This document shows, piece after piece, positions 1 to 8,978 of a stretch of DNA of 57,400 nucleotides (position 1 is its first letter; every line of letters starts with the position of its first letter). The stretch spans positions 1-57,400 of the forward strand of contig NZ_NKYF01000043.1 of the NCBI RefSeq assembly GCF_002262885.1. The letters are read 5' to 3'. The notes beneath the pieces were generated by a model that searched no databases, had not been told where the DNA came from, and saw only the letters and a program-made list of their open reading frames with translations. Position numbers and translations under genes: made by a program. The stretch is from Pseudonocardia sp. MH-G8. GTDB lineage: Bacteria; Actinomycetota; Actinomycetes; Mycobacteriales; Pseudonocardiaceae.

Positions 1-278
1 GTGCGCCGACTCATCCGCACGTCGTTGCCGTGACGGTGCGCGGCGCGCAGGGGCACGCTCGACCGGCCGAGCTGACGCTGCCCGACGGTTACGACGACTA
101 CCCCCGTCTGGCCGGGACGCCGATCCAGGCTCTGGCGCACGCGTATTCGGCGATTCGGGACGACCTCGTCCTCGGCACCGCTGTCGCTCCGGACTTCGCT
201 CACGCCGTCACGCGCCATCGGCTCTTGGATGCGATCGAGCGGTCCGCCGCCACGGGGCGACGAGTCGGCATCGGGTAA
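1..278 (+). CDS. C-terminal end of a Gfo/Idh/MocA-type oxidoreductase (partial)
   Basis: The reading frame is open from base 3 and stops at TAA 276-278, so only the last 90 or so residues are in the window. The tail carries a proline/glycine-rich strand (GYDDYPRLAGTPIQAL), then a helix ending in HAVTRHRLLDAIERSA. This resembles the C-terminus of NAD(P)-dependent sugar or inositol dehydrogenases of the Gfo/Idh/MocA family, where the last helix carries a phrase like 'ad G l r v q~~~ leAi~rSaatGrrV'. The Rossmann domain that would prove it lies outside the window. A GTG at 30 is in frame but would remove the conserved start of this domain, so the gene almost certainly begins upstream. Confidence 0.6.
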   Translation, partial: APTHPHVVAVTVRGAQGHARPAELTLPDGYDDYPRLAGTPIQALAHAYSAIRDDLVLGTAVAPDFAHAVTRHRLLDAIERSAATGRRVGIG

Positions 279-338
279 CCGTCGAGGGCGCGGAGTCGGT
301 TGCGCACGAGGCCGCCCACATCGTCACCTCCTTGCGTA

Positions 339-354
339 ATGGGCAATATCCCAT
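339..354. promoter_or_regulatory. Inverted repeat upstream of the flavoprotein gene
   Basis: ATGGG-CAATAT-CCCAT is a perfect 5-bp inverted repeat with an AT-rich centre, about 80 bp upstream of the start at 433. It is the only AT-rich stretch in the 154-bp gap after the preceding gene and is probably promoter or operator DNA for the 433-3997 operon. No regulator gene is adjacent, so the binding protein is unknown. Confidence 0.35.
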
Positions 355-432
355 GCCTTAGGTGCAACTGGCCGGTAGACCTGGGCCGAGCGAGCCCTAC
401 TCCGGGGCTCGAACTCTCGGAGAGGAGCCAGG

Positions 433-1440
433 ATGTCCAGCACCGCGTGGACCGACCACCGGCCGGAGGGCACGACCGTCGACGCCATCGTGATCGGCGG
501 CGGCGCCGCGGGCTTGAACGGGGCGTTGATGCTCGCCCGCTCGCGCCGATCGGTCGTGGTCGTCGACAGCGGCGATCCCCGCAACGCACCGGCCGACGGC
601 GTCCGCGGCCTGCTCGGGCTGGACGGGATCGCGCCCGCCGAGCTGCTGCACCATGGCCGGGAGGAGGTCGGCCGTTACGGGGGGCAGGTCCTGACCGGCG
701 AGGTGGTGTCCGCCGCTCCGGCCGCACCCACCCCCGACGGGGACCTGCGGTTCGTGGTGGGCCTGGCCGACGGCCGGGTCCTGCACGCCCGCCGGCTCCT
801 GGTCGCCACCGGTCTGCGCGACGTGCTGCCGGACATCCCCGGCCTGGCCGCGCACTGGGGCCACGGCGTGGTGCACTGCCCGTACTGCCATGGCTGGGAG
901 GTACGCGACGAGGCCATCGGCGTGCTGGGCGTCGGTCCCATGTCGATCCATCAGATCTGGCTGTTCCGCCAGCTGACCGACGACCTGGTGTTCTTCAGCG
1001 GGGGGACGGACCTGGACGACGACACCCGCACCCGGCTCGCCGTGCGTGGCGTCACGGTCGTCGACACCCCGGTCGCGCGGGTCGAGTCCGACGACCGCGG
1101 CATCACGGGCGTGCGGCTGGCCGACGGGCTGCTCGTGCCGCGGCGCGTGCTGGCGGTGACCACGACCATGCAGGCCCGCACCGACGGTCTCGAGGGCCTG
1201 GACCTGCCCGTGGAGGATCTGCCGAACGGCATGGGCCGCCACGTCGCCTCCGGCATGGCGGGAACCACGCAGGTGCCCGGCGTGTGGGTGGCGGGCAACG
1301 CCACCGAGCTGCACGCGCAGGTCGGGGCCTCCGCCGCGGCCGGAGGACTGGCCGGTTCGCACATCAACGCCCATCTTGCGGCCGCGGACACCGCAGCAGC
1401 GCTCCACCTCGCCGGCAGGTCCGCGCGCCGGGCCTCCTGA
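433..1440 (+). CDS. Thioredoxin-reductase-like FAD/NAD(P) disulfide oxidoreductase
   Basis: This 335-residue protein has an N-terminal FAD-binding motif (IGGGAAG, about residues 21-27) and a redox-active CPYC motif at residues 149-152 followed by HGWE. The CPYCHGWE context marks the TrxR-like branch of flavoproteins related to GliT and HlmI rather than classical thioredoxin reductase. A second Gly-rich NAD(P) region begins near residue 160 (GVLGVG). The expected reaction is flavin-mediated thiol/disulfide exchange on a protein or small-molecule dithiol in the cytoplasm; the substrate is unknown. The ATG follows a GGAG-containing site (gagaggagccagg). It heads a probable three-gene operon with a DUF1684 protein and a DHA2 exporter, which suggests detoxification or export of a small molecule. 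Confidence 0.85.
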   Translation: MSSTAWTDHRPEGTTVDAIVIGGGAAGLNGALMLARSRRSVVVVDSGDPRNAPADGVRGLLGLDGIAPAELLHHGREEVGRYGGQVLTGEVVSAAPAAPTPDGDLRFVVGLADGRVLHARRLLVATGLRDVLPDIPGLAAHWGHGVVHCPYCHGWEVRDEAIGVLGVGPMSIHQIWLFRQLTDDLVFFSGGTDLDDDTRTRLAVRGVTVVDTPVARVESDDRGITGVRLADGLLVPRRVLAVTTTMQARTDGLEGLDLPVEDLPNGMGRHVASGMAGTTQVPGVWVAGNATELHAQVGASAAAGGLAGSHINAHLAAADTAAALHLAGRSARRAS

Positions 1441-1496
1441 CGGAGCACTACAGCAGCACCGGAACCGCACACCAGCACACGGAAGGGCACCCCCAT

Positions 1497-2330
1497 ATGA
1501 GCACCGGAGCCACCCCCACCCGCGACGACCTCGCCGACATGTTGTACGACCTTCTGGCATTGACCACGTTGGAGCCGCTCCCGGCCGGTGCGCCGATCAC
1601 GGGGCTGCCCGGTCGTTGGTCCCCGCGCCCTGATGGTGAGCGGGGCGCCCGGGTCGAGCTCACCGACGGCGAGCACATCCTGGTGGACGGCGTCGCGCGC
1701 ACCGGCGTCGTCGACGTGGACCTGAGCGATCCCCGCACCTCGCGGTCGGACGCGCTCGCCCTCGACGCGCAGCGGCGGATCGTGGTCTGGTGGTTCCCCG
1801 ACGCTTCGGGCGGTCAGGTCTGGGTCGGGATGACGACGGAGTCGGCGCCGCGTCTGCGGGACTTCCAGGGCATCTCGACCTACCCGGTCGACGACGGCTG
1901 GCGGATCCCGGTCTCGTTCACCCGTGTCGCCGATGACGAACAACTCCCCTCGGTCGAGCGTTTCTCCACCGGCGAGTCGACGCCTGTGGAGCGGGTCGGG
2001 TGGTTCGAGGCCGTCATCGACGGCGAGCCGTACCGCTTCGCCGTCGACCGGAACCCTCGTTACGCCTACGTCGAGTTCCGCGATGCCGGATCCGGGGTCG
2101 AGTCCTATGCCGCGACGCGGGCCGTCCGGATCTTCGACGACCCCGCTGACGTCACGGTCCTCGACTTCAACGACGCCGTGGTGCCGTCCTGCGCCTTCAA
2201 CCCCAGGATCAACTGCCCGCTGCCCCCGCGCGGCAACTGGATCCACAGCGTCGTCCGGGCCGGTCAGCGCGATGTGCTGTTCGCACCGACCGCGACCGAC
2301 GAGCAGCCGGCGCCGGGTCCGGGCTCATGA
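1497..2330 (+). CDS. DUF1684 domain protein
   Basis: A 277-residue cytoplasmic protein without signal peptide or membrane segments. The C-terminal third has the DUF1684 signature: NPRYAYVEFRDAGSG, then DFNDAVVPSCAFNPR with a second cysteine in INCPLPPRGN, close to the family pattern DFN-P-CAF-P-CPLPP. The biochemical function of DUF1684 is not established. The start is ATG 1497, preceded by ggaaggg; the frame stays open far upstream but those residues are arginine-rich translation of the antisense or other frame of the preceding gene. The stop overlaps the next start (ATGA at 2327), implying translational coupling with the transporter. Confidence 0.85.
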   Translation: MSTGATPTRDDLADMLYDLLALTTLEPLPAGAPITGLPGRWSPRPDGERGARVELTDGEHILVDGVARTGVVDVDLSDPRTSRSDALALDAQRRIVVWWFPDASGGQVWVGMTTESAPRLRDFQGISTYPVDDGWRIPVSFTRVADDEQLPSVERFSTGESTPVERVGWFEAVIDGEPYRFAVDRNPRYAYVEFRDAGSGVESYAATRAVRIFDDPADVTVLDFNDAVVPSCAFNPRINCPLPPRGNWIHSVVRAGQRDVLFAPTATDEQPAPGPGS

Positions 2331-3997
2331 GCACCGACCGGGCGGTCCAGCCGCCCCCCGATCCCACTGCCCACCAGACGATCAGCGACGCCGGACGCCG
2401 CCGGGCGATCCTCGTCGCCGTCTGCATCGCCCTGATGGCGGTGATCGCCTCGGTCACCGGGCTCAACGTCGCCCAGCCCGATCTCGCGGTGGCCTTCGGG
2501 GTCTCGCAGCACACCGTTCTGTGGGTCATCAATGCCTACACCCTGACCCTGGCGGCCCTGCTGCTGCCGCTGGGTGCGGTCGGGGACCGCTGGGGCCGCA
2601 AGCGCGTGCTGCTCGCCGGTCTCGCCCTGTTCGGGGTCGCGAACGTGGCGGCCGCAGTGGCCCCGACGGTGGAGGTGATGCTCGCGGCGCGTGTCCTCAG
2701 CGGCGTGGGCGCAGCGATGATCATGCCGATCACGCTCGCCGTCATCACCACGACCTTCCCTCCGCAGGAGCGGAGCCGGGCGATCGGCATCTGGACGGCC
2801 GTCTCCGGCGGCGGTGGGCTCCTGGGCATGTTCCTGTCCGCCGTTCTCGTCGATCTGGCGACCTGGCGCCTGCTGTTCGTGCTGCCCGTGGTCCTCGTCG
2901 TCGTCTCCGGCGTCATGACCGTGCGCTCGGTGCCGGACTCGCGCGAGATCCCGACGCACGGGTTCGACGTGGTCGGGGCCGTGACCTCCGGCCTGGCCGT
3001 GGTCGGGCTGACCTTCGCGCTGCACGAGGGGCCGGCGCGGGGCTGGTCGGACCCGCTCTCCCTGGCCGGCCTGGTCGTCGGCGTCGGCGCGGCCGTCGCG
3101 TTCGTGCTCTGGGAACTCCGCCGGCCCGGCCCCCTGCTCGACGTCCGGCTGTTCGGCAGGCGCAACCTGTCCAGCGGATCGATCGTGCTGCTCGCGGTGT
3201 TCGGTGTCCAGGCCGGCGTCTCCGTGGTCCTCTACCCGTTCTTCCAGACCGTGTTCGGCTGGTCGGGCCTGCTGGCCACCGTCGCACTGCTGCCCATGGC
3301 CGGGCTCATGATGGCGTCCTCCGGCTTGGCCCCGCGGCTGGCCGAACGCGTCGGTGACCGGGCCACCATGGCCACCGGGGTCGCCCTCGTCGGGGCGGGG
3401 TTGGTCCTACTGGCCGTCCTGGTCTCGGTGGACGGCGGCTACCTGGCCGTCCTGCCGGGCATGGCCGTCATCGGGATCGGGATGGGGCTGTCCATGACGC
3501 CGGCGACCACCGCGATCACGGCGTCGCTGCCGCGTGATCGCCAGGGCGTCGCCTCCGCCCTCAACGACGTGACCCGCGAGGTCGGCGCCGCCGTGGGGGT
3601 GGCGCTGCTGGGCGCGCTGCTCACCGCCGGATACCGCGACGCCGTCGACGCCCGGCTGACCGGTTTCCCGGACGCGGCGGCCGACGCCGCGCGACAGGGT
3701 GTGGCCACCGCGGTCCAGGCTGCGGGTGGTGCCGGGGACCGCGCCTCGGAGCTGGTGCGGGCGGCCCAGGAGTCGTTGGTCATCGGCTGGCAGCAGACCA
3801 TGTGGGTCGGCACGGGCCTGATGGTGGCCCTGCTCGCCCTCGTCGTGGTCCGCGGCCCGCAGGACCGCGGAGGTGGCGCCTCATCGCCGAATCCATCGGC
3901 CGTCGGGAAGCCTCAGCCGTCGGTCGGCACCCGGAGCGCGCCATCCAACCAGGAGATCACCTCGGCCCAGTTCAGCGGCGGGGCGGATTCCATGTGA
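2327..3997 (+). CDS. MFS drug/proton antiporter, DHA2 (EmrB/QacA) family
   Basis: A 556-residue membrane protein with the 14-helix DHA2 layout. Helix 1 is VCIALMAVIASVTGLNVA; the loop 2-3 signature is GAVGDRWGRKR; the helix 5 region contains GAAMIMPITLAVI. It would export a lipophilic compound in exchange for protons across the cytoplasmic membrane. It overlaps the DUF1684 stop by four bases (ATGA). The last 25-30 residues (from about GASSPNPSAVGKP) do not look like transporter sequence: the frame runs 85 bp into the convergent esterase gene, so the natural C-terminus may have been lost or extended. Transport substrate cannot be told from sequence. Confidence 0.88.
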   Translation: MSTDRAVQPPPDPTAHQTISDAGRRRAILVAVCIALMAVIASVTGLNVAQPDLAVAFGVSQHTVLWVINAYTLTLAALLLPLGAVGDRWGRKRVLLAGLALFGVANVAAAVAPTVEVMLAARVLSGVGAAMIMPITLAVITTTFPPQERSRAIGIWTAVSGGGGLLGMFLSAVLVDLATWRLLFVLPVVLVVVSGVMTVRSVPDSREIPTHGFDVVGAVTSGLAVVGLTFALHEGPARGWSDPLSLAGLVVGVGAAVAFVLWELRRPGPLLDVRLFGRRNLSSGSIVLLAVFGVQAGVSVVLYPFFQTVFGWSGLLATVALLPMAGLMMASSGLAPRLAERVGDRATMATGVALVGAGLVLLAVLVSVDGGYLAVLPGMAVIGIGMGLSMTPATTAITASLPRDRQGVASALNDVTREVGAAVGVALLGALLTAGYRDAVDARLTGFPDAAADAARQGVATAVQAAGGAGDRASELVRAAQESLVIGWQQTMWVGTGLMVALLALVVVRGPQDRGGGASSPNPSAVGKPQPSVGTRSAPSNQEITSAQFSGGADSM

Positions 3998-4974
3998 ACG
4001 ACCTCCCCGTTCCGGGAGCTGGTGTGGACGGTGTGCTCGAATCCGCCGTCGGTCCGATCGAGGAACGACATGTCGTGCTCCATGCCGTGCATCCGGTAGA
4101 AGGTGGCCGGCACCCGATGCGCGGCCACGGCGTCGAACAGCAGTTGGCTCTGCTGCCACGGCACGTTGATGTCGGCGTCACCGTGAACGACGAGGAAGGG
4201 TGGGGTCCGCGTGTCGACGTAGGTCAGCGGGCTCGCGGCCCGGACCTCGTCCGGGCACGTGGAGGGACGGCATCCGATGAGCCGACCTTCGGGTGACTTC
4301 GCGTCGTCGTGGCAGTTCGTGCCACCACCGTATTCGTTGATCAGCTCGCACGATCCGGGAAGGTTGTGCTGGTCCATCTCGGCGAACTGGGTAGGGGTGT
4401 ACAAGTCGACCACGGCGTTCACAGCACTGGAGGGGCCGGTGACTCCGACGTCCCCTTCCAGCTCCGGATCATTCCCGGTGACCCCCAACATCGTCGAGGC
4501 AAACGCTCCTGAGGAGTCACCCATCGCCGCGATCCGGTTCTTGTCGAGGTGGTACCGGTCGGCGTGCGCGCGCAGCCATCGTACGGACGCCTTCGCATCG
4601 TGTAGTTGCGCGGGGAACACGGCCTGACCGCTCGACCGCACGGAGACGGCCGCAACCGCGAACCCGTGCGGAACGAACTGCTCCGCGTATCGGGGCCCGA
4701 TCGTATTGCCGTCGTCGCACAACCACGCGCAACCGCCCGACACCCACACCACCGGCACCGGCTTTCCGTGGCCGGCGTCGACCGGCAGGTACAGGTCGAT
4801 CGCTCCGGCCTTCCCGGGCAGCTCCGCATACGTCATTCCGGTCACGGCGCGATAGGGCGGCTCAGCCGTCGTCGCCTGTGCTGTCGAGGGAATGACGAGG
4901 AGAGCCACGGCTACGGTGAACGTCACGAGGAACCGTGGGAGAACCGTCGACGGCGGCAAGATCGAGTGCCTCAC
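3913..4974 (-). CDS. Secreted alpha/beta-hydrolase (esterase)
   Basis: A 353-residue protein with a signal peptide (residues 1-35, hydrophobic core FLVTFTVAVALLVIPS, cleavage near AQA-TT). The mature part is an alpha/beta-hydrolase of the BD-FAE/carboxylesterase kind: oxyanion-region SGGCAW (79-84), nucleophile motif GDSSG with Ser154, acid in HGDADINVP (264-272) and His300 in GMEHDM. Several cysteines (CAWLC, and a cluster around 200-240) suggest disulfides, as expected outside the cell. The start is GTG at 4974; its GTGA overlaps the stop of the upstream monooxygenase gene, so it is the last gene of the aromatic cluster. I infer that it frees an aromatic acid or phenol from an ester before uptake. 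Confidence 0.85.
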   Translation of the reverse strand: MRHSILPPSTVLPRFLVTFTVAVALLVIPSTAQATTAEPPYRAVTGMTYAELPGKAGAIDLYLPVDAGHGKPVPVVWVSGGCAWLCDDGNTIGPRYAEQFVPHGFAVAAVSVRSSGQAVFPAQLHDAKASVRWLRAHADRYHLDKNRIAAMGDSSGAFASTMLGVTGNDPELEGDVGVTGPSSAVNAVVDLYTPTQFAEMDQHNLPGSCELINEYGGGTNCHDDAKSPEGRLIGCRPSTCPDEVRAASPLTYVDTRTPPFLVVHGDADINVPWQQSQLLFDAVAAHRVPATFYRMHGMEHDMSFLDRTDGGFEHTVHTSSRNGEVVHMESAPPLNWAEVISWLDGALRVPTDG

Positions 4975-6665
4975 TGTGTCTCCTTGACCTCACGCCCGCC
5001 ACGACGTGGCGGGCCGGACGGGACCGTCCGCGTGGAACAGGGCTGCGGACGGGCGGTGCACCCTCTGACCTGGTCGAGCAGCGCGCCGATGTCGACGGTG
5101 TCGTCCCGGCCGCGCCACGCCACGTGCTGGTCGGGGCGGACCAGCAGGAGATCGGCACCGACGACCTCGCGCAGGTCGGGGCGGTTCAGGTGCAGCCGGG
5201 TCAGTGGCACGCCGCGTTCGCGCGCCGCGGCTTCCCATTCCGGGCCTGCCGACGAGCCGAGCTCGATCAGGGTGAAGCCGGGGCCGAGCTCGTCGTAGAG
5301 CGACCGTCCGGGCCCGAGCCACAGGTGGGGGAGCCGGGCGCCGGGCGCGGCGGAGGGCCGGTAGTGCGATGTGGTGGATTCCGGCGCGGGCCCGTCGTCG
5401 TCGACCACGAGCGGCGACTCGCGGTAGCGGGCACCGAGTACGAACCCGAGCGTGTACATCTCCGAGGTCTTCGAACGCCGGATCGCCGCCGCAGCCTCGG
5501 CCCGTGCCACCTCCCCGGCAGGCCCGACCTCCTCGAGTCCGGGGCGGGTGAGCTCTCCGGTGAGCACCTGCATGTTCCGCTCCGCCTCGGCGATGGTGCG
5601 CAGGGCCATCGGGCGGCGCTCGGCCTCGTACGTGGCCAGCAGGTCGGGCCCGGCCCAGCCGGCCACCTCCGCGGCGAGCTTCCAGCCGAGGTCGGCGGCG
5701 TCACCGATGCCGGTGTTGGCGCCGAACCCGCCCCACGGCGGGTTGAGATGGGCGGCGTCGCCCAGCAGGAAGCACCGTCCGACGCGGTAGTCGTCGGCGA
5801 CGAGCATGCGCGCGGACCACGGATCGTGCGCCACCACGTCGAGCGGGTGGTCGCCGCCGATCATCGTGGTGAGCGCGTCCCGCACCCACTCCGCCGACGG
5901 CTCCGGCGGGGCACCGAGGGTGATCGCCCACCAGGTGTCCGCCGTGTCCAGCGGGCCCATCAGACCGTTGACCCGGTCGTTGACGATCCAGTACTGCACG
6001 GCCCGCCCGTGCGGTTGGGCCGCGCCGAGGCCGGGCGCGCGGAAGATCGTCTGCAGGTTCTGGATCTCGTGGCTGCGCCCGGACAACGTGACCCCGAGCA
6101 GGCGCCGGACGGTGCTGCGTCCTCCGTCGGCTCCCGCGAGGTGGCGTCCGCGGAACCGCAGCTCGGCGCCGTCCGTGCCGGCGGCGGTCGCGGTGACGCC
6201 GTCGGCGTCCTGCGCGATGCCGGTCAGCGTGGTCCCCCAGAGCGCGGTGACGCTGTCCCGGCGATCGAGAGCCCCACGCAGCGCCTCCTCGAGCCGGTTC
6301 TGCGCGCACCACTGCCCGGGTTCGGGCAGCTCGGAGCGAGGGACGTCGGACAGGGCGAAGACCTGGTCGAACCGTTCGATCCGGTGTCCGGTGAGGCTGG
6401 TGCAGTACACCGCGGAGTCCGACCAGCCGAAGGGCAGCCGGGCGTTGGCGCGGATGTCGTCGGCGACCCCGAGCCTGCGGAAGATCTCCATGGAGCGGGG
6501 GTTGACCTGCTTGCACCGCGGGGAGCCGACGCCGGGTGCCTCCCGCGGCTCGAGCAGCACGCAGCGAACTCCGCGCGAGCCCAGCTCGTGGGCCAGTGTC
6601 AGCCCGACCGGGCCGCCGCCGACGATGATGACCTCGGTCTCCTCGGGCGGGCGGACGTCACTCAT
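4971..6665 (-). CDS. Class A FAD-dependent aromatic hydroxylase (MhpA/PcpB type)
   Basis: A 564-residue flavoprotein monooxygenase. Motifs: GGGPVG (16-21) for the FAD ADP moiety, GADGGRS near 178 (DG motif) and LLGDAAHLNPPWGG near 301 (GD motif). The C-terminal ~150 residues form the thioredoxin-like dimerisation domain found in phenol hydroxylase and 3-(3-hydroxyphenyl)propionate hydroxylase relatives. It would use NAD(P)H and O2 to hydroxylate a phenolic acid to a catechol. ATG at 6665 is chosen because it overlaps the transporter stop (ATGA) and is followed directly by the FAD-binding strand; the upstream open frame is a shadow of the transporter gene. Exact substrate unknown. Confidence 0.9.
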   Translation of the reverse strand: MSDVRPPEETEVIIVGGGPVGLTLAHELGSRGVRCVLLEPREAPGVGSPRCKQVNPRSMEIFRRLGVADDIRANARLPFGWSDSAVYCTSLTGHRIERFDQVFALSDVPRSELPEPGQWCAQNRLEEALRGALDRRDSVTALWGTTLTGIAQDADGVTATAAGTDGAELRFRGRHLAGADGGRSTVRRLLGVTLSGRSHEIQNLQTIFRAPGLGAAQPHGRAVQYWIVNDRVNGLMGPLDTADTWWAITLGAPPEPSAEWVRDALTTMIGGDHPLDVVAHDPWSARMLVADDYRVGRCFLLGDAAHLNPPWGGFGANTGIGDAADLGWKLAAEVAGWAGPDLLATYEAERRPMALRTIAEAERNMQVLTGELTRPGLEEVGPAGEVARAEAAAAIRRSKTSEMYTLGFVLGARYRESPLVVDDDGPAPESTTSHYRPSAAPGARLPHLWLGPGRSLYDELGPGFTLIELGSSAGPEWEAAARERGVPLTRLHLNRPDLREVVGADLLLVRPDQHVAWRGRDDTVDIGALLDQVRGCTARPQPCSTRTVPSGPPRRGGREVKETQ

Positions 6666-7909
6666 GCGGGGGTCTCCAGTGCGGGTGCCGCGGTGCGTGT
6701 ACTCGGCCGGGTGGGCACGAAGGCGATGGTGAGGGCCCCGATGACCGCGGGAACGACGAAGGCGTAGAAGCCGGCGTCGGGGATGGTGATCAGGATGGTG
6801 ACGGCGGCGAGGTAGCTCGGTCCGACGATCGCCCCGATCCTGCCGACGCCCAGGCTGAACCCGAGCGCGGTACCGCGCAGCCGCGGCGGGTAGAAGCGGG
6901 CGACGTAGCTGTTGACGAGGTTCTGCGTGCCGAGCGCGCCGAGCCCGGCCAGGGCCGACATCACCAGCAACAGCCACCGCGGTTGCGGGGTGCTCAGGAC
7001 GAGCATCGCCCCGGCTGCGACGAGGAAGCACGTCACCGTCGTCGCCTTGAGGAACCCGCGGTCGGCGACCAGGGTGACCGCCACGGTGCCGATGATGGCG
7101 CCGAGGTTGAAGGTGATGGCGAACTCGAGCGACGAGGTGAGGTCGTACCCCGCGTCGACCATGAGCGTGGGCAGCCAGGCGCTGGCCCCGTAGACCAGCA
7201 CCAGCCCGACGAAGGTTGCGGCCCAGAACAGCCCGGTCGCCACGCGGTAGTCCGGTGCGAAGAGCTGCGCGGCCTTGTTGCCGGTGTGGTCCGGCGCGGG
7301 TCCGGTGGCCGCCTCGGGGTCGGTTTCCGGGACCTCGTGCGGAACCAGGCGCCACACGAACGGCGTGAGCAGCAGCGGAATCGCGCCCACGAGGAACAGC
7401 GTCTGGAAGTGCATGTCGGGGAGTACGGCGCGGCCCAGCAGCGAGGCGGCGAGCCCACCGAAGGCGACGCCGGTCAGGGCGATGCCGACGAACAGGCTGC
7501 GGCGGTGCGGCGGCGCCCAATCCGTCACGAATGCCACGACGAGGGGTATCAGCGCGCCGAGCCCGACACCGGTCGCCAGCCGGGTCGCCGCGAACAGTTC
7601 GACCGTGGGCGCGAGCGCGCTGAGCAGCATCCAGATCGAGATCCAGCCGAGGCTGAGGGTGAGGGGGAGGCGCCGCCCCCACACGTCACCCGCCCAGCCG
7701 GCCGCGATCGCGCCGAGCGGCATGCCGAGTGCGGTGACGCTGGCGAGCAGCCCGAGGGCGGCGGGCGTCGCACCCCACGGCTCGTAGGCGAGCAGGCTCG
7801 GTCCGACGGTGCCGAGGATGAACAGGTCGTACCCGTCGACGAACAGCACGATCATGCCGAGCGCGAGAACGGTCCTCGATCGGCGGGTGGTGGGGATCGG
7901 GTCGGCCAC
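6662..7909 (-). CDS. MFS aromatic acid:H+ symporter (AAHS family)
   Basis: A 415-residue, 12-helix transporter. Helix 1 contains the AAHS hallmark DGYDLFILG, with the acidic residue used in aromatic-acid/proton symport in PcaK-like proteins, and loop 2-3 has GWAGDVWGRR. Central loop after helix 6 is hydrophilic (PEAATGPAPDHTGNK). It should import an aromatic acid driven by the proton gradient. It lies between the dioxygenase and hydroxylase genes of the cluster and its stop overlaps the hydroxylase start by four bases, which ties uptake to degradation. Confidence 0.88.
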   Translation of the reverse strand: MADPIPTTRRSRTVLALGMIVLFVDGYDLFILGTVGPSLLAYEPWGATPAALGLLASVTALGMPLGAIAAGWAGDVWGRRLPLTLSLGWISIWMLLSALAPTVELFAATRLATGVGLGALIPLVVAFVTDWAPPHRRSLFVGIALTGVAFGGLAASLLGRAVLPDMHFQTLFLVGAIPLLLTPFVWRLVPHEVPETDPEAATGPAPDHTGNKAAQLFAPDYRVATGLFWAATFVGLVLVYGASAWLPTLMVDAGYDLTSSLEFAITFNLGAIIGTVAVTLVADRGFLKATTVTCFLVAAGAMLVLSTPQPRWLLLVMSALAGLGALGTQNLVNSYVARFYPPRLRGTALGFSLGVGRIGAIVGPSYLAAVTILITIPDAGFYAFVVPAVIGALTIAFVPTRPSTRTAAPALETPA

Positions 7910-7985
7910 TTTCGGACTCCTTCGTCCGCAGGACAGGGGGCACCGACCGGGCTCTGTCGATCGTGGCCCGGTGGGTGGACTTCAC

Positions 7986-8942
7986 TCAGGGGGCGGCGTG
8001 CGCGCCGGTCATCAGCGCGCCGAGGTCCTCCGGCTTGAGGAAGGACGGTGGGGGTGGCGGGCCCCAGTTGAACAGGCCCTTGGCGCCTTCGAGGGTCTCC
8101 GGGGTCCAGAGCTGGTCGTCGACGACGCAGTCCATGTCGGAGTAGTACTCGGAGAAGTTGCCGGCGGGGTCCTTGAGGTACCAGAAGAAGTTCGAGCCGG
8201 CGTGGTGGCGGCCCAGACCCCAGACGTGGCGTTCGGGGTGGTCCTCGAGCATGGCCATGGCGCCGCGGCCGACCTCGTCGACGTCGTCGACCTGCCAGGA
8301 CGTGTGATGCAGGAACGGCACCGGGGCGCGGAGGGCGAGGACGTTGTGGTGATCCACCGAGCAGCGCATGAACGCGCCCGCGCCCGCGATGCGATCCGAC
8401 AGCTTGAAGCCGACGCCCTCGAGGAAGAACCGTTCGGTGACGGCCAGGTCGGGGGTGCCGATGACGACGTGACCGAGCTTGCGTGGCGTGACCCGGCCGG
8501 TCCGGTCCACGCCGGGGGCGCGGGCGTTGACCCGCTCGATCCGCCCGGGCCCGTTGTACGGGGTGGCGGGCGTGTGCGGCTGGTCCAGCCGCGGGGTGAT
8601 CGCCACGACGACCCGGGCGCCGGTGGCGGGTTCCACCGCGGTCACGCTGTCCGGGCCCTGCTCGACCGGGCCGTGTCCGCCGGGTACGGCGAGCCGGGTG
8701 AGCTGTTCGGTCACCCGGCCCAGGTCGTCGTGGTCGTCAGCGCCGATGGTGAGCTGCACCAGCCGCCGGAACGGGGTCTCGACGATCCGCAGCTGCTCCC
8801 CACCGTCGCGGGTGCGGAACACGCGCGCGTCGTCGCCGGGTTCCGGCTCGACCGGGGCGAGCCCGAAGTCGGTGTAGTACCGGGCGGTCTCGGCGACGTT
8901 CGGCACGCCGATGACCACTGAGGACAACCGGTGCAGTCCCAT
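7986..8942 (-). CDS. Extradiol ring-cleavage dioxygenase, two-domain VOC type
   Basis: A 318-residue protein with two vicinal-oxygen-chelate modules. The second module has the probable Fe(II) ligands His158 (KLGHVVIGTPD), His213 (FLHHTSWQV) and Glu265 (GNFSEYYSD), plus second-sphere histidines in GRHHAGS (245-247 area). This is the type I catechol 2,3-dioxygenase/BphC arrangement: meta cleavage of a substituted catechol with O2. The catechol is presumably made by the FAD hydroxylase downstream in the same transcript. ATG 8942 starts directly on the first beta strand of the N-terminal module. Ring substitution pattern cannot be read from sequence. Confidence 0.88.
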   Translation of the reverse strand: MGLHRLSSVVIGVPNVAETARYYTDFGLAPVEPEPGDDARVFRTRDGGEQLRIVETPFRRLVQLTIGADDHDDLGRVTEQLTRLAVPGGHGPVEQGPDSVTAVEPATGARVVVAITPRLDQPHTPATPYNGPGRIERVNARAPGVDRTGRVTPRKLGHVVIGTPDLAVTERFFLEGVGFKLSDRIAGAGAFMRCSVDHHNVLALRAPVPFLHHTSWQVDDVDEVGRGAMAMLEDHPERHVWGLGRHHAGSNFFWYLKDPAGNFSEYYSDMDCVVDDQLWTPETLEGAKGLFNWGPPPPPSFLKPEDLGALMTGAHAAP

Positions 8943-8978
8943 CGTGTCTCCTCGTTGAGCGTGGGTCGATCCTGCGGC

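Noticed and set aside
200..2246. Long arginine-rich reading frames opposite or upstream of the flavoprotein and DUF1684 genes
   Set aside because: They are frame shadows of high-GC genes: no recognisable domains, Arg/Pro/Gly-rich composition, and no ribosome site.
4606..6767. Plus-strand frames over the esterase and hydroxylase genes
   Set aside because: Shadow of minus-strand genes that have signal peptide, FAD and catalytic motifs.
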